64,000 nt of DNA, taken from NCBI GenBank assembly GCA_002025645.1, contig CP018783.1:558001-622000 (forward strand). The letters run 5' to 3'. Below, one piece after another: positions 30,833 through 42,054 of the stretch. Position 1 is the stretch's first letter. The number at the start of each line of letters is the position of its first letter. This DNA is from Curtobacterium pusillum. Its GTDB lineage: Bacteria; Actinomycetota; Actinomycetes; Actinomycetales; Microbacteriaceae. The notes beneath the pieces are model-generated. The model searched no databases. It was not told where the DNA came from and saw only the letters and a list, made by a program, of their open reading frames with translations. Both the position numbers and the translations under genes were made by a program.

Positions 30833-31896
30833 CAGATCTCCGTCCAGTCGATGACGACCTTGCCGCCGTCCGCACTCGCCGCCGCGGCGAACGCCTGTTC
30901 CCAGTCCCGGGCGGCGAACCGCGCCGAGACGATCGAGCCGATGCGGTCCCGCAGCACCTCGCTGGTCTGCAGCATCGAGCTCATGGTCTGCCAGGTCTCG
31001 AACATCTCGCGACCGTAGATGCCCTTCACCGTGAGCATGTGGGTGACGACCTTGCCCCAGTCGACGCCGATCTCGCCCGTCGGCAGTCCGAGCATCGCGA
31101 TCCGACCGCCGTGGTTCATGGTGTCGACCATCGACGGCAGGGCGGTCGGGGCACCGGACATCTCGAAGCCGACGTCGAAGCCCTCGCGCATGCCGAGCCG
31201 TTCCTGTGCTCTGCGCAGTGCGGTGACACCGTCGCCACCGCTGACGTCGACGCCGAGGTCGGCCCCCATCGCCGTCGCCATCGCGAGCCGGTTCGTGCTG
31301 ACGTCCGTGCCGACCACGAACCGGGCGCCGGCGTGCCGGGCGACCGCGATCGCCATGAGCCCGATGGGGCCGCACCCGGTGACGAGCACGTCCTCCCCGA
31401 CCACCGGGAACGCGAGCGCCGTGTGCACCGCGTTGCCGAGCGGGTCGAACAACGCGCCGACGTCGGGGTCGATGTCGGTGTGGTGCACCCAGACGTTCGC
31501 ACCGGGCAGGGTCAGGTACTCCGCGAACGCGCCGTCGCGCTGGACCCCGAGCCCCTTCGTGCGGATGCACATCTGACGTCGGCCGGCCCGGCAGTTCCGG
31601 CACGTGCCGCACACGATGTGCCCCTCGCCGGAGACCCGGTCCCCCACTGCGACGTCACGAACGGCGGAGCCGACCTCGACCACCTCGCCGAAGAACTCGT
31701 GTCCGGGGACGAGCGGGGCCGTGACCGCGGAGGCCGCCCAGTCGTCCCACCGCCGGATGTGGAGATCGGTCCCGCAGATCCCGGTGCGGAGCACCCGGAT
31801 GAGGACCTCGTCCTCCGTCGGGACCGGCACCGGCCGTTCCGTCATGGTCAGTCCCGGAGCAGCGTCCGGCTTGTACAGCGCCCTCATCGGCGTCAT
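30832..31896 (-). CDS. tdh: L-threonine 3-dehydrogenase
   Basis: The 354-residue zinc-dependent MDR enzyme oxidises threonine to 2-amino-3-oxobutyrate with NAD. Catalytic zinc ligands are in GICGTDLHI and [13 protein letters not shown], the structural Cys4 site in [15 protein letters not shown], and the Rossmann motif in [13 protein letters not shown]. The ATG at 31896 has GAGGTG 6 nt upstream; an ATG three codons later (31887, MRALYKPD) is the alternative and is closer to the usual family N-terminus. First gene of tdh-kbl. Confidence 0.95.
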   Translation of the reverse strand: MTPMRALYKPDAAPGLTMTERPVPVPTEDEVLIRVLRTGICGTDLHIRRWDDWAASAVTAPLVPGHEFFGEVVEVGSAVRDVAVGDRVSGEGHIVCGTCRNCRAGRRQMCIRTKGLGVQRDGAFAEYLTLPGANVWVHHTDIDPDVGALFDPLGNAVHTALAFPVVGEDVLVTGCGPIGLMAIAVARHAGARFVVGTDVSTNRLAMATAMGADLGVDVSGGDGVTALRRAQERLGMREGFDVGFEMSGAPTALPSMVDTMNHGGRIAMLGLPTGEIGVDWGKVVTHMLTVKGIYGREMFETWQTMSSMLQTSEVLRDRIGSIVSARFAARDWEQAFAAAASADGGKVVIDWTEI

Positions 31897-32249
31897 CCGC
31901 GTCACCTCGTCGTGCGTGATGTGTGTCCGTGGCGGCTCGTGACCGCCGTCGTCCAGCCTGGCACACCTCGCGTGCCACGGCCGTGCATGTCGTGTGCACG
32001 GTGGGGGCACGGCGTGGCGGTCGGCGCATGCATGTGCACCTTTCGGCGACGTGCGCGTCGATCGACAGGTGCAACGTCGAAACATGCATGCGCAGACGGT
32101 GCGCGTGCATCCTTCGACGAGGCACGCGTCGATCGACAGGTGCGTTGTCGGAACATGCGCGCGCGGGCAGCGCGCGGCGCGGCAGGCGGCCTGGAGGCAC
32201 GGTGCGGGTCCGCCCCGCCCCCGCGGCCACAGGCGCGCAGCCGGCCCGG
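31897..32249. promoter_or_regulatory. 353-nt intergenic region between priA and tdh
   Basis: No gene is supported here; short open frames lack ribosome binding sites and track repeats. It contains a 7-bp stem at 31981-32001, a two-copy palindromic repeat (32035-32163), and one copy of the recurrent word CTGGAGGCACGG at 32191-32202. It must also hold the tdh promoter. Confidence 0.7.
32035..32163. repeat. Tandem pair of long imperfect palindromes (REP-like)
   Basis: Two diverged copies, starting at 32035 and 32106, repeat with a 71-bp period. Both share an identical 18-bp core GCGTCGATCGACAGGTGC (32055-32072 and 32126-32143). Each copy folds on a centre at TCGATCGA into a roughly 50-nt imperfect palindrome (32037-32086 and 32108-32157). 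Several differences between copies keep the pairing, for example T52-G71 versus C123-G142 (last digits of the coordinates). Confidence 0.75.
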
Positions 32250-34232
32250 TCAGACCTCGCTGAAGGGCTCGGCGTCGTCGAGCCGCACCCGCAGCGCCGG
32301 CGCCGCCCGACGTCGGTTCCCGCCCGGCAGCACCCGACGGGTGGACGACCGCCGGATCACCTCGGCCTTGAGGGTGGCCGCGACCTCGGCCCCGTGCGCG
32401 TACGGGAAGCGCACGATCGCGCGGACGGTCCCCGGCAGCGCGTCGTCCTCGACGGGCACGGGTCCGAGCACGGGTCCGGCGGTGAGCCCCTCGAGCGCCT
32501 CGACCGCTGCCGTCACGGCCTCGTCCGTGCCGGTCAGCGTCGCCACCCGCACAGCCGGCGGGAAGTGCAGCTCACGCCGATCGACGAGTTCGTCGTGCGC
32601 GGGCCCGTCGAGTCGCCAGAGAGCCAGGGCCGTCGCGAGCTTGCCGCCGATGCCGACGAGGTAGGCCTCGGCCCCTGGTGCGCCCTTCGCGGCGGCGTTC
32701 GTCCAGAAGCGCAGGACGTCCTCCTGCACGCGGAGCCCCTCGCGGGCGAGCATGCGTTCCCCGTCGAGCAACAGGACGCATGCGTACCCACCGGGCACAC
32801 TCGGCTCGGCCCCGCGGGTGGCCACGACGACCGACGGCCGGTCCGGGACCTCGTCGAGGGGTCGGGAGCCGTCGGCGACGACGATCCGTGTCCCCGGGAA
32901 GGCGCGCCCGAGCTCGTCCGCGGTGCGCTGGGCTCCTTGTCCGACGGGCTTCACGGTGCCGTTGCCGCACGTCGGGCAGCGGAAGCCGACCGCGAGGGCA
33001 CCGCAGAACCGGCACTGCGGGGTCGCGCCCCGGTGCGGACTCCCGAGCGGGCCGCCGCAGATCCGGCAGTGCGCCCGCTCGCCGCACTCGGCGCACACCA
33101 GGCCCGTGCCGAACCCGGGGCTGGCGACCTGCACGAGCACCGCGCCGTGCTGGCTGGCCTCGCGCGCCGCACGCCACGCGGAGCTCGGGATGCGGGCCTG
33201 GGCAGCGTAGCCCTCCGCGCCGGTCTGCTGGACGGTGGGGATGACCTTGGGCGTCTTGACCCGGTACGGCGTGACGTCCTGCAGCCAGTGCAGCTCGACG
33301 AGCCGTTGCACGTCGGTGCTCCGGGCGTGCGACAGGAACAGCAGCGCCGCCCCCGACTGGGCAGCCCGCACGAGCGCGACGTCCCGGGTGTGCACGTACG
33401 GGGCACGCGGCTCGATGAACGAGGCGTCCCCGTCGTCCCACATCGCGATGAGGCCGAGCTCGGTCGCCGGCGCGTACATCGCGGTGCGGTTCCCGATCGC
33501 GACGACCGCGTGGGTCCGGGCCTGCAGCAGGGCCTTGGCGCGCTGCCCGTTCGTCTGCTTGGCGTCGAACCGCACCAACCGTTCAGCGGGCAACACCGCC
33601 AGCAGCGCCCGTTCGAGGTCGGTGACGTCGCGGAAGTCCGGCACGGCGATGACGGCGGACTGCTCGGCGGCGACGGTGTGCGCGGCAGCCTGGGCGAGCG
33701 TCGCTGCCCACCCGGGGACCCAGACCGGTGCGTCGGCGGCACCGAGCGCGACCGGGTGGGGGACGGCGGCGACCGCAGCTCGACCGTGGTCGGCGACCAC
33801 TGCCTCCAGGACGCCCTCGGCGTAGCCGGTGACGGGCGGGGCGTCGACCGCCGGTGGCGACCACGCGGTGTCGCGGGCCAGCCAGGCCTTCTCGGCGCGG
33901 ACCTGGCGCGTCGGGACGGCGAGCCGGAGCACGTCCGATGCGACCCCGGCGGCCCGGTCCGCCACAGCGCGTGCGAGGGTCCAGATCTCCGGCGCGAGCA
34001 CCGGCACCGGGGAGACGACCGTCTCGATGTCGCTGAGCTCCCCGGGGTAGTCACCCTCGGTGACGAGCTCGACGACGTACGCGTCGGACATCCGCGCACC
34101 CGTCCGGAGCGGGACCTTCACGCGGACCCCCGGCGCGCAGTCGTCCTCGAGCCCGTCCGGCACCCGGTAGTCGAACAGACGGTCCAACTGCGGGAGCGGC
34201 GAGTCGAGGACGACGCGCGCGACGGTGGTCAC
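32250..34232 (-). CDS. priA: Primosomal protein N' (PriA), degenerate actinobacterial type
   Basis: A 660-residue homologue of the replication-restart protein PriA. The zinc-binding region is intact, with [20 protein letters not shown] and CPTCG pairs (about residues 375-420), and the N-terminal fork-binding domain reads [21 protein letters not shown]. The helicase core is eroded: no Walker A GxGKT is visible and the DEAH position reads WDDGD. This degeneracy is known for actinobacterial PriA, which probably acts as a fork-recognition scaffold and not as a helicase. Start is GTG at 34232, 8 nt after metK. Confidence 0.9.
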   Translation of the reverse strand: MTTVARVVLDSPLPQLDRLFDYRVPDGLEDDCAPGVRVKVPLRTGARMSDAYVVELVTEGDYPGELSDIETVVSPVPVLAPEIWTLARAVADRAAGVASDVLRLAVPTRQVRAEKAWLARDTAWSPPAVDAPPVTGYAEGVLEAVVADHGRAAVAAVPHPVALGAADAPVWVPGWAATLAQAAAHTVAAEQSAVIAVPDFRDVTDLERALLAVLPAERLVRFDAKQTNGQRAKALLQARTHAVVAIGNRTAMYAPATELGLIAMWDDGDASFIEPRAPYVHTRDVALVRAAQSGAALLFLSHARSTDVQRLVELHWLQDVTPYRVKTPKVIPTVQQTGAEGYAAQARIPSSAWRAAREASQHGAVLVQVASPGFGTGLVCAECGERAHCRICGGPLGSPHRGATPQCRFCGALAVGFRCPTCGNGTVKPVGQGAQRTADELGRAFPGTRIVVADGSRPLDEVPDRPSVVVATRGAEPSVPGGYACVLLLDGERMLAREGLRVQEDVLRFWTNAAAKGAPGAEAYLVGIGGKLATALALWRLDGPAHDELVDRRELHFPPAVRVATLTGTDEAVTAAVEALEGLTAGPVLGPVPVEDDALPGTVRAIVRFPYAHGAEVAATLKAEVIRRSSTRRVLPGGNRRRAAPALRVRLDDAEPFSEV

Positions 34233-34240
34233 GCGGTGGC

Positions 34241-35455
34241 TCAGACGGTTGCGGCGACGAGTCCTGCGGCGGCGCGGAGTTCCTCGACGCGGTCGAGCTG
34301 CTCCCAGGTGAACCCGGGGAGCTCGCGGCCGAAGTGCCCGTACGTCGCGGTCTTCGCGTAGATCGGACGGAGCAGGTCGAGGTCGCGGATGATCGCGGCC
34401 GGACGCAGGTCGAACACCTCGGTGATCGCAGCCTCGATCGTGGCGTCGTCGACGTGTCCGGTCCCGAACGACTCGACGTACAGCCCGACGGGCTTCGCAC
34501 GGCCGATCGCGTATGCGACCTGGACCTCGAGCCGGTCGGCGAGGCCCGCAGCGACGGCGTTCTTCGCGACCCAGCGCAGGGCGTAGGCGGCCGAACGGTC
34601 GACCTTCGAGGGGTCCTTCCCGCTGAACGCACCGCCGCCGTGCCGGGAGGCGCCGCCGTAGGTGTCGACGATGACCTTGCGTCCGGTGAGCCCGGCGTCG
34701 CCCTGGGGGCCGCCGATCTCGAACCGGCCGGTCGGGTTCACGATGACGTCGACGCGCGACGAGTCGAGGTCCACCTGGTCGAGGACCGGGCGGATCACGT
34801 GCTCGGTGATGGCGGCCGTGAGCTCGTCGAGCGTGACGGAGGGCGCGTGCTGCGTGGAGAGCACGACGGTCTCGACGGTCTTCGGCACGACACCGTCGTA
34901 CCCGACCGTGACCTGGGTCTTGCCGTCCGGGCGGAGGAACGTCAGCTCGCCCGACTTGCGGACCGCTGCCAGGCGCTCGGCCAGACGGTGCGCGAGCCAG
35001 ATCGCGACGGGCATGTACTCGGGGGTCTCGTTCGTCGCGAAGCCGAACATGATGCCCTGGTCGCCTGCACCCTGGCGGTCGAGCGGGTCCACGCCGGCGC
35101 CGGAGCGCGCGTCGAGGGACTCGTCGACGCCCTGGGCGATGTCGGGCGACTGCGCACCGATGGAGACCTCGACGCCACAGGTGCGGCCGTCGAAGGAGAC
35201 CTCGGACGAGTTGTACCCGATGCCCGTGATGACGTCACGGACCAGCTTCGGGATCTCGACGTAGCCGGAGGTCGTGACCTCGCCGGCGACGTGCACCAGC
35301 CCGGTCGTGACCATCGTCTCGACGGCGACGCGCGCGTGCGGGTCCACCGTGAGCAGTGCGTCGAGGATCGTGTCCGAGATCTGGTCGCAGATCTTGTCGG
35401 GGTGCCCCTCGGTCACCGACTCGGACGTGAAGAGGCGCAGGTTGCTGCTCGTCAC
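34241..35455 (-). CDS. metK: S-adenosylmethionine synthetase
   Basis: The 404-residue enzyme makes AdoMet from methionine and ATP. Motifs: [32 protein letters not shown], and the P-loop-like [19 protein letters not shown]. The start is the GTG at 35455, 5 nt after the rpoZ stop. A longer in-frame extension would run through rpoZ and gmk and is an artefact. In mycobacteria coaBC lies between rpoZ and metK; it is absent here. Confidence 0.97.
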   Translation of the reverse strand: MTSSNLRLFTSESVTEGHPDKICDQISDTILDALLTVDPHARVAVETMVTTGLVHVAGEVTTSGYVEIPKLVRDVITGIGYNSSEVSFDGRTCGVEVSIGAQSPDIAQGVDESLDARSGAGVDPLDRQGAGDQGIMFGFATNETPEYMPVAIWLAHRLAERLAAVRKSGELTFLRPDGKTQVTVGYDGVVPKTVETVVLSTQHAPSVTLDELTAAITEHVIRPVLDQVDLDSSRVDVIVNPTGRFEIGGPQGDAGLTGRKVIVDTYGGASRHGGGAFSGKDPSKVDRSAAYALRWVAKNAVAAGLADRLEVQVAYAIGRAKPVGLYVESFGTGHVDDATIEAAITEVFDLRPAAIIRDLDLLRPIYAKTATYGHFGRELPGFTWEQLDRVEELRAAAGLVAATV

Positions 35456-35460
35456 CGCGA

Positions 35461-35724
35461 TCAGTCGGTGGGCTGCTGCTGCTTGGTGACGGTGAGCTTG
35501 TCCTCGTTGATCTCGTGCAGCGCGACGGACAGCGGCTTGTCGTCGATCGTCGAGTCGACCAGCGGGCCCACGTTGTCGAAGAGCGAGCCCTCGTGCAGGT
35601 CGGCGTAGTAGTCGTTGATCTGGCGCGCACGCTTCGAGGCGAAGATGACGAGCGCGTACTTCGACTCCACCTTGGCGAGCAGGTCGTCGATGGGCGGGTC
35701 GATGATGCCCTGGGGGTTGGCCAT
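35461..35724 (-). CDS. rpoZ: RNA polymerase omega subunit
   Basis: An 87-residue subunit that helps assemble and stabilise RNA polymerase. It carries the family core [19 protein letters not shown] and ends in a short acidic/polar tail. The ATG at 35724 ([11 protein letters not shown]) has AGGAG 6 nt upstream. It sits between gmk and metK, the usual actinobacterial neighbourhood. Confidence 0.95.
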   Translation of the reverse strand: MANPQGIIDPPIDDLLAKVESKYALVIFASKRARQINDYYADLHEGSLFDNVGPLVDSTIDDKPLSVALHEINEDKLTVTKQQQPTD

Positions 35725-35781
35725 GGTGTCTCCTGTCGACGGAAAGATCGGTCGCACCCGGCGGGGCGCAGGCGCGCCCGG

Positions 35782-36696
35782 CTAGGGCGCAGTGAACAAG
35801 TCTACGACCTCGCGCGCCGCGGTGCCGACATCGGAGTTCACGATGCGCACGTCGAACTCGTCCTGGGCGGCGAGTTCGACCTTGGCGGTGTCCAGCCGGC
35901 GGGCCTGTTCCTCGGCCGATTCGGTGCCGCGACCGATGAGCCGGCGGACCAGTTCCTCCCACGACGGGGGCAGCAGGAACACCAGGACGGCCTCGGGCAT
36001 GGCGTCGCGCACCTGGCGGGCACCCTGCAGGTCGATCTCGAGCATCACCTTGTCGCCGGCGTCGAGTGCGCGGTCGATCGGCGGACGGGGCGTGCCGTAC
36101 CGGTACGAGTTGTGCACCGTCGCCCACTCGAGCAGCTCGCGGTCGCGGATCATCCGGTCGAACTCGGCGTCGTCCACGAAGTAGTAGTGCACGCCGTCGA
36201 CCTCGCCCGGACGGGGCTTGCGGGTGGTCGCGGACACGCTGAGGTTCACGTCCGGGTACTGCTCGCGGATGAACGCACTGACGGTGCCCTTGCCGACCGC
36301 GGTGGGCCCGGCGAGGACGACGAGCTTCGAGGTGCCGCGCTTCCGGCCGCGGGCGGCGAGCCAGTCGGCCAGCTCCGATCGCTGCCGGGTGCCGAGTCCC
36401 CCGAGGCGCTTCGACGGCGCGATCCGCAGGTCGCCCATGATCGACTCGGCACGTGCCGGTCCGATGCCGGGCAGGCTCGTCAGCAGGTCGCGGACCCGCA
36501 GGGACTTCTCCGCCGGGGCCTCGGCGTCCGACCAGGCGAGCCGGGCGACCTCGAGCGCGGACCGTTCCCCCGAGGCGACGGCGGCCTTCACCGCTGCGCG
36601 GGCACGTCGTGCTGCCACGGCTGCCGCTGCCGCTGCGACGCGGTCGACCTCCGGCGGGTTCCGGTGGGCGGGCAGGGCGTCGCGGTCCGACGTCAT
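35782..36696 (-). CDS. gmk: Fused integration host factor (mIHF-like) and guanylate kinase
   Basis: A single 304-residue frame joins two genes that are separate in mycobacteria. Residues 1-118 match the actinobacterial integration host factor: an Ala-rich helix followed by the DNA-binding [19 protein letters not shown] (72-90) and [10 protein letters not shown]. From residue 124 there is a full guanylate kinase: P-loop [11 protein letters not shown] (128-138), [20 protein letters not shown] and IDLQGARQV. No stop, ATG or plausible restart lies between the halves. Gmk phosphorylates GMP to GDP; mIHF compacts DNA. ATGA overlap with pyrF. Whether the protein is processed is unknown. Confidence 0.9.
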   Translation of the reverse strand: MTSDRDALPAHRNPPEVDRVAAAAAAVAARRARAAVKAAVASGERSALEVARLAWSDAEAPAEKSLRVRDLLTSLPGIGPARAESIMGDLRIAPSKRLGGLGTRQRSELADWLAARGRKRGTSKLVVLAGPTAVGKGTVSAFIREQYPDVNLSVSATTRKPRPGEVDGVHYYFVDDAEFDRMIRDRELLEWATVHNSYRYGTPRPPIDRALDAGDKVMLEIDLQGARQVRDAMPEAVLVFLLPPSWEELVRRLIGRGTESAEEQARRLDTAKVELAAQDEFDVRIVNSDVGTAAREVVDLFTAP

Positions 36697-37580
36697 GCTG
36701 CCGCCCCCAGTGCGGTGCGGATCCGGTCGGCACGGTCGGCGACGAGTGCTGCGACACCGTCGGGTCCGTCGGACAGCAGGCCGCGGGACTCGCTCACGAG
36801 CACCTGCTCGGCACCGGTGCCGTACAGCGCGCGGAGGTCCTCGATGCGGGCGCCCTGGGCACCGAAGCCCGGGGCGAGGATCGGCGACGTGCCGATCGTG
36901 TCCGCGTCGATGCCGAAGTCGTCGAGGTCGAGGGTGGCGCCGAGCACGAGCCCGACGTCACCGAGGGGCTGGTCGCCGCCGGCCCGGTTGTCGTCTGCCA
37001 CGTCCAAGACGATACCGGCCGCGACGCTCCGCCCCGAACGAGGTCCCTCGGCCAGCACCGCGGTCTGCAGCACGCGGGCTTCGGGGTTGCTCGTCGCCGC
37101 GAGCACGAAGACCCCGGCGCCGTTCTCCCGTGCGACCGCGACCGTCCCCGCGAGGGAGCCGTACCCGAGGTACGGCGAGACCGTCATCGCGTCGGCCGCG
37201 AACGGCCCGTCACGATCCAGCCACGCGAGCGCGTAGTCGTCCCCCGTCGACCCGATGTCGCCGCGCTTGACGTCGGCGACGACCAGGAGGCCCGCATCGC
37301 GTGCCCGACGGATCGTCGCGTCGAGCGCACGGTAGCCCGCGACCCCCGCCGCCTCGAAGAAGGCGATCTGCGGCTTCACGACCGCGGCGCGGCCGGCGGC
37401 CGCGTCGACCAGGGTCGCGCCGAACGCGGTCAGGCCCTGCTCGTCGCGGCCGAGCCCCCACGCCGCCAGGGTGGCGGCGTGGGGGTCGATGCCGACGCAG
37501 AGGGCGGAACGCGACCCGATGGCGGCGGCGAGCCGGACACCGAAGGAGGCCGTGCCTCCAGGCTGGGTCGTGGTGCTCAC
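36693..37580 (-). CDS. pyrF: Orotidine 5'-phosphate decarboxylase (type 2)
   Basis: The 295-residue enzyme makes UMP from OMP, the last pyrimidine step. Features of the type-2 subfamily found in actinobacteria are [30 protein letters not shown], the catalytic [13 protein letters not shown] and the C-terminal [11 protein letters not shown]. It starts with GTG at 37580 in a GTGA overlap with carB. One recurrent CTGGAGGCACGG word falls in its first codons (37550-37561). Confidence 0.96.
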   Translation of the reverse strand: MSTTTQPGGTASFGVRLAAAIGSRSALCVGIDPHAATLAAWGLGRDEQGLTAFGATLVDAAAGRAAVVKPQIAFFEAAGVAGYRALDATIRRARDAGLLVVADVKRGDIGSTGDDYALAWLDRDGPFAADAMTVSPYLGYGSLAGTVAVARENGAGVFVLAATSNPEARVLQTAVLAEGPRSGRSVAAGIVLDVADDNRAGGDQPLGDVGLVLGATLDLDDFGIDADTIGTSPILAPGFGAQGARIEDLRALYGTGAEQVLVSESRGLLSDGPDGVAALVADRADRIRTALGAAA

Positions 37581-40500
37581 CAGGTCGCGCGCTCCAGGGC
37601 GTAGTCCTGCAGGCTCCGCACGCTGTGCGGTGAACCGATCGTCTCGATCGCCGCGACCGCGGCCCCGAGCTGCGCGATCGTCGTGAACAGCGGCTTGTCC
37701 GCCGCGACAGTCGCCGCACGGATCTCGTACCCGTCCGCACGACCGGCGGCACCCGACGGCGTGTTGATGACGATGTCGACCTCGTTGCGGGCCAGCAGGT
37801 CGACGACGCTCTCGCCGCCCTCGCTGTACTTGCCGACGAGCGTGACCTCGATGCCGTTGCGGCGGAGCACCTCGGCGGTGCCCTCGGTCGCGGTGATCGT
37901 GAAGCCGAGCTGCTGCAGACGGTGCACCGGCAGGACGACCTGACGCTTGTCGGTGTCGGCGACGCTCACGAACACGGTGCCGCTCGTCGGGAGTCCGCCG
38001 TACGCGGCCTCCTGCGACTTGAGGAACGCACGCGGGAAGTCGCGGTCGATGCCCATGACCTCGCCGGTTGAGCGCATCTCCGGGCTGAGGACCGAGTCGA
38101 CGACCTGGCCGTCGTGGGTGCGGAAGCGACGGAAGGGCAGCACGGCCTCCTTCACGGCGATCGGCGACTGCATCGGCACGAACGCACCGTCGCGGGCGGG
38201 CAGGAGCCCCTCGGTGACGAGCGCGTCGATCGTGGTGCCGGTCATCAGGCGGGCGGCGGCCTTCGCGAGCGGGATGCCGAGCGCCTTCGAGACGAACGGG
38301 ACCGTGCGGCTGGCGCGCGGGTTCGCCTCGAGCACGTAGAGCACGCCCGCGCCGATGGCGAACTGCACGTTGAGCAGCCCCTGGACCCCGATGCCGCGCG
38401 CGATCTTCTCGGTGGCGTCGACGACGCCCTGGATCTCGGCGCGGCCGAGGCCGACCGGCGGCAGGGTGCAGGCGGAGTCGCCGGAGTGGATGCCGGCTTC
38501 CTCGAGGTGCTCCATGATGCCGCCGATGTAGAGCCGCTCGCCGTCGTAGAGCGCGTCGACGTCGATCTCGACCGCGTCGTCCAGGAAGCGGTCGACGAGC
38601 AGCGGGAGCTCCGGGCCGATGATCGCCTGGTCGGCCATCCGGTCGAAGTAGTCGGCGAGGGTCGCGGAGTCGTAGACGATCTCCATGCCGCGGCCGCCGA
38701 GCACGAACGACGGGCGGACGAGGACCGGGTAGCCGATCTCCTCGGCCACCGCGGTCGCGCTGGCGAGGTCGTGCGCCGTGCCGTTCCGCGGTGCGAGCAG
38801 GCCGGCGGCGTCGAGGATCGCGGAGAACTGGCCGCGCTCCTCGGCGGAGTCGATGGCCGTCGGCGACGTGCCGAGGATCGGGATGCCCGCGGCCTCGAGC
38901 GGCTTCGCGAGCCCGAGGGCCGTCTGGCCGCCGAGCTGCACGACGACGCCGACGAGCTCGCCGGACGCCGCCTCGGCCTCGATGACCTCGAGGACGTCCT
39001 CGGTGGTCAGCGGCTCGAAGTACAGGCGGTCGGAGGTGTCGTAGTCGGTGGAGACCGTCTCCGGGTTGCAGTTGATCATGATCGTCTCGAACCCGGCAGC
39101 GCTCAACGCGAAGGACGCGTGCACGCAGGAGTAGTCGAACTCGACGCCCTGCCCGATGCGGTTCGGGCCGGAGCCGAGGATGACGACCTTCTTGCGGTCG
39201 CTCGGGGCGACCTCGGTCTCGGCGTCGTACGACGAGTAGTGGTACGGCGTCAGGGCCGGGAACTCGCCGGCGCAGGTGTCGACGGTCTTGAACACCGGAC
39301 GGATGCCCTCGGCGTGACGGGCGTCACGTGCCGCTTGTTCGGTGATCCCGCGCAGGCTGGCGATCTGGATGTCGCTGAAGCCGTGCTCCTTCGCCCAGCG
39401 GAGGGTGTCCGCGTCGAGGGTCTCGGCGGCCGCGACCTCGGCCGCGACCTCGTTGATGAGGACGATCTGGTCGATGAACCAGGGGTCGATCTTCGTGGCC
39501 TCGAAGACCTCTTCCGCGGTGGCACCGGCGACGAGCGCCTGCTGCACCATGACGATGCGGCCGTCGGTCGGGATGGACGACTTCGACAGCAGGGCGTCCT
39601 TGTCGAGCTCGGCCGCCGGCGTGTCCCAGTGGAACGACGAGCCGCGCTTCTCGAGCGACCGGAGCGACTTCTGCAGCGCCGTGGCGTAGTTGCGCCCGAT
39701 CGCCATCGCCTCGCCGACGCTCTTCATGGTCGTGGTGAGGGTGGCGTCGGCCGCCGGGAACTTCTCGAACGCGAACCGCGGGGTCTTCACGACGACGTAG
39801 TCGAGCGTCGGCTCGAAGCTCGCCGGTGTGACCCGGGTGATGTCGTTCTCGATCTCGTCGAGGCGGTACCCGATGGCGAGCTTCGCGGCGATCTTGGCGA
39901 TCGGGAAGCCCGTCGCCTTCGACGCCAGCGCCGACGAGCGGGACACACGGGGGTTCATCTCGATGACGATGACGCGACCGTTCGACGGGTCCACGGCGAA
40001 CTGGATGTTGCAGCCACCGGTGTCGACACCGACGCGACGGATGATGTCGATGCCGATGTTCCGCATGTTCTGGTACTCGCGGTCGGTCAGCGTCAGCGCG
40101 GGGGCGACGGTGATCGAGTCACCCGTGTGGACGCCCACCGGGTCGACGTTCTCGATTGAGCAGATCACGACGGTGTTGTCGTAGTTGTCCCGCATGAGCT
40201 CGAGCTCGTACTCCTTCCACCCGAGGATGGACTCCTCGAGCAGGACCTCCGTCGTGGGGCTGGACTGCAGCCCGTCACCGACGAAGCGGACGAGTTCCTC
40301 CTCGTTGTAGGCGAAGCCGGAACCGAGGCCGCCCATGGTGAAGGACGGGCGGACGACGAGCGGGTAGCCGAGGTCCTTCGCGAATTCCTTCGCTTCCTCG
40401 AGCGTGTGCGCGATGTGGCTGCGGGCCACGTCGGCACCGGACTCGAGCACGAGCTCCTTGAAGAGCTGGCGGTCCTCGCCGCGCTGGATGGCGTCGACCT

Positions 40501-40855
40501 TGGCGCCGATGAGCTCCACGCCGTACTTGTCGAGGATGCCCTCAGCGTCGAGCTTGATCGCGGCGTTCAGGGCGGTCTGGCCACCGAGGGTCGGCAGCAC
40601 GGCGTCCGGCTGCTCGATCTTGATGATCTCCTCGAGCGACGCGCTCGTGATCGGCTCGATGTAGGTCGCGTCGGCGAAGTCCGGGTCGGTCATGATCGTC
40701 GCCGGGTTCGGGTTGACGAGGATCACGCGGACGCCCTCGGCACGGAGGACGCGGCATGCCTGGGTGCCGGAGTAGTCGAACTCGGCGGCCTGGCCGATGA
40801 CGATCGGGCCGGAGCCGATGACGAGGACGGAGTTGATGTCTGCGCGCTTGGGCAT
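37577..40855 (-). CDS. carB: Carbamoyl-phosphate synthase large subunit
   Basis: The 1092-residue subunit forms carbamoyl phosphate from bicarbonate, ammonia and two ATP. It has two ATP-grasp halves (N-terminal from [21 protein letters not shown], second from [20 protein letters not shown]) and a C-terminal MGS-like allosteric domain (about residues 940-1092, [14 protein letters not shown]), where UMP typically binds. The ATG at 40855 overlaps the carA stop (TGATG); a longer in-frame extension would cover carA. Confidence 0.98.
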   Translation of the reverse strand: MPKRADINSVLVIGSGPIVIGQAAEFDYSGTQACRVLRAEGVRVILVNPNPATIMTDPDFADATYIEPITSASLEEIIKIEQPDAVLPTLGGQTALNAAIKLDAEGILDKYGVELIGAKVDAIQRGEDRQLFKELVLESGADVARSHIAHTLEEAKEFAKDLGYPLVVRPSFTMGGLGSGFAYNEEELVRFVGDGLQSSPTTEVLLEESILGWKEYELELMRDNYDNTVVICSIENVDPVGVHTGDSITVAPALTLTDREYQNMRNIGIDIIRRVGVDTGGCNIQFAVDPSNGRVIVIEMNPRVSRSSALASKATGFPIAKIAAKLAIGYRLDEIENDITRVTPASFEPTLDYVVVKTPRFAFEKFPAADATLTTTMKSVGEAMAIGRNYATALQKSLRSLEKRGSSFHWDTPAAELDKDALLSKSSIPTDGRIVMVQQALVAGATAEEVFEATKIDPWFIDQIVLINEVAAEVAAAETLDADTLRWAKEHGFSDIQIASLRGITEQAARDARHAEGIRPVFKTVDTCAGEFPALTPYHYSSYDAETEVAPSDRKKVVILGSGPNRIGQGVEFDYSCVHASFALSAAGFETIMINCNPETVSTDYDTSDRLYFEPLTTEDVLEVIEAEAASGELVGVVVQLGGQTALGLAKPLEAAGIPILGTSPTAIDSAEERGQFSAILDAAGLLAPRNGTAHDLASATAVAEEIGYPVLVRPSFVLGGRGMEIVYDSATLADYFDRMADQAIIGPELPLLVDRFLDDAVEIDVDALYDGERLYIGGIMEHLEEAGIHSGDSACTLPPVGLGRAEIQGVVDATEKIARGIGVQGLLNVQFAIGAGVLYVLEANPRASRTVPFVSKALGIPLAKAAARLMTGTTIDALVTEGLLPARDGAFVPMQSPIAVKEAVLPFRRFRTHDGQVVDSVLSPEMRSTGEVMGIDRDFPRAFLKSQEAAYGGLPTSGTVFVSVADTDKRQVVLPVHRLQQLGFTITATEGTAEVLRRNGIEVTLVGKYSEGGESVVDLLARNEVDIVINTPSGAAGRADGYEIRAATVAADKPLFTTIAQLGAAVAAIETIGSPHSVRSLQDYALERATW

Positions 40856-42054
40856 CAGTTCGCTTCCTTGGTGATGTCTGCTGCGGGGGTCGTGGCGTCG
40901 GCGGTGGCCGCGTCGAGCGGCTCTCCGTCTCGACGCGCGCGCACCAGGTCCGCGAACCGGTCGAAGAGGTACATGGAGTCGTGCGGACCGGCCGCCGCCT
41001 CGGGGTGGTACTGCACGCTGAACGCGGGCACGTCGAGCGCGCGGAGGCCCTCGACGACGTTGTCGTTCAGCGAGTAGTGCGAGACCTCGACGCGGCCGAA
41101 GCCGGCCGGCGACTCGAGAACCTCGCCGAGCGGCGCGTCGACCGCGAAGCCGTGGTTCTGGCTCGTGATCTCGACCTTGCCCGTCGTCGTGTCGAGCACC
41201 GGCTGGTTGATGCCGCGGTGCCCGAACGGCAGCTTGTAGGTGCCGAAGCCGAGCGCACGGCCGAGCAGCTGGTTGCCGAAGCAGATGCCGAAGAACGGGC
41301 GTCCGGTCTTCAGGCTCCCCTGCAGCAGCTCCACCTGGGCGTCCGACGCCGCGGGGTCGCCGGGGCCGTTCGAGTAGAAGAGCGCGTCCGGCGCGAGCGC
41401 TTCGAGCTCGGCGGCGGTGATGTCCTGCGGCACGACGTGCACCTCGAACCCGCGCTGCGCGAGGTAGCGCGTGGTCGAGGCCTTCACACCGAGGTCGAGC
41501 ACGGCCAGCATGCCGATCTGCTCGCCGACCGCGGGGACCACGTAGGTCTCGGGGGTGGAGACGATCGACGAGAAGCTCGCGCCCGCCATCGTGGCCTGCC
41601 CCCGGACCGCGTCCAGCTGCTCCGACTCGGACAGCGCCGCGTCGGCACCGCTGAACACGCCGCCCTTCATGGCGCCGGCGTCGCGGATCCGGCGGGTGAG
41701 CGCCCGGGTGTCGATGCCGGAGATGCCCACGATGCCGTCGCGCACGAGGTGCTCGTCGAGCGAGGCGTTCGCGCGGTGGTTCGACACGACGCGGCTGGGG
41801 TCGCGCACGACGTAGCCCGCGACCCAGATGCGACGGGACTCGGGGTCCTCGTCGTTCACACCCGTGTTGCCGATGTGCGGCGCGGTCTGCACCACGATCT
41901 GCCCGGCGTACGAGGGGTCGGTGAGCGTCTCCTGGTACCCGGTCATGCCGGTCGCGAAGACCACCTCGCCGAGCGTGCGCCCGCGGGCGCCGTAGGCCCA
42001 GCCGTCGTACCGGGTGCCGTCCTCGAGGACCAGCACGGCCCGTTCGCGTGTCAT
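40855..42054 (-). CDS. carA: Carbamoyl-phosphate synthase small subunit
   Basis: The 399-residue glutamine amidotransferase provides ammonia to CarB. The nucleophile is the cysteine in [16 protein letters not shown], and the His/Glu of the triad are in [10 protein letters not shown]. The N-terminal domain starts [16 protein letters not shown], and the ATG at 42054 overlaps the preceding stop (TGATG). Its C-terminal tail of about 25 residues is Asp/Ala/Thr rich. Confidence 0.97.
   Translation of the reverse strand: MTRERAVLVLEDGTRYDGWAYGARGRTLGEVVFATGMTGYQETLTDPSYAGQIVVQTAPHIGNTGVNDEDPESRRIWVAGYVVRDPSRVVSNHRANASLDEHLVRDGIVGISGIDTRALTRRIRDAGAMKGGVFSGADAALSESEQLDAVRGQATMAGASFSSIVSTPETYVVPAVGEQIGMLAVLDLGVKASTTRYLAQRGFEVHVVPQDITAAELEALAPDALFYSNGPGDPAASDAQVELLQGSLKTGRPFFGICFGNQLLGRALGFGTYKLPFGHRGINQPVLDTTTGKVEITSQNHGFAVDAPLGEVLESPAGFGRVEVSHYSLNDNVVEGLRALDVPAFSVQYHPEAAAGPHDSMYLFDRFADLVRARRDGEPLDAATADATTPAADITKEAN

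Noticed and set aside
31994..32263. Small open frames across the priA-tdh gap
   Set aside because: They follow the palindromic repeats, have no ribosome binding site and differ between the two repeat copies in a way that suits structure, not protein.
38114..40159. 681-codon plus-strand frame opposite carB
   Set aside because: Low-complexity Arg/Asp/Val-rich sequence, no family, and exact antisense register to carB. The same reasoning removes the other long antisense frames over gltB, pyk, alaS and trpE.
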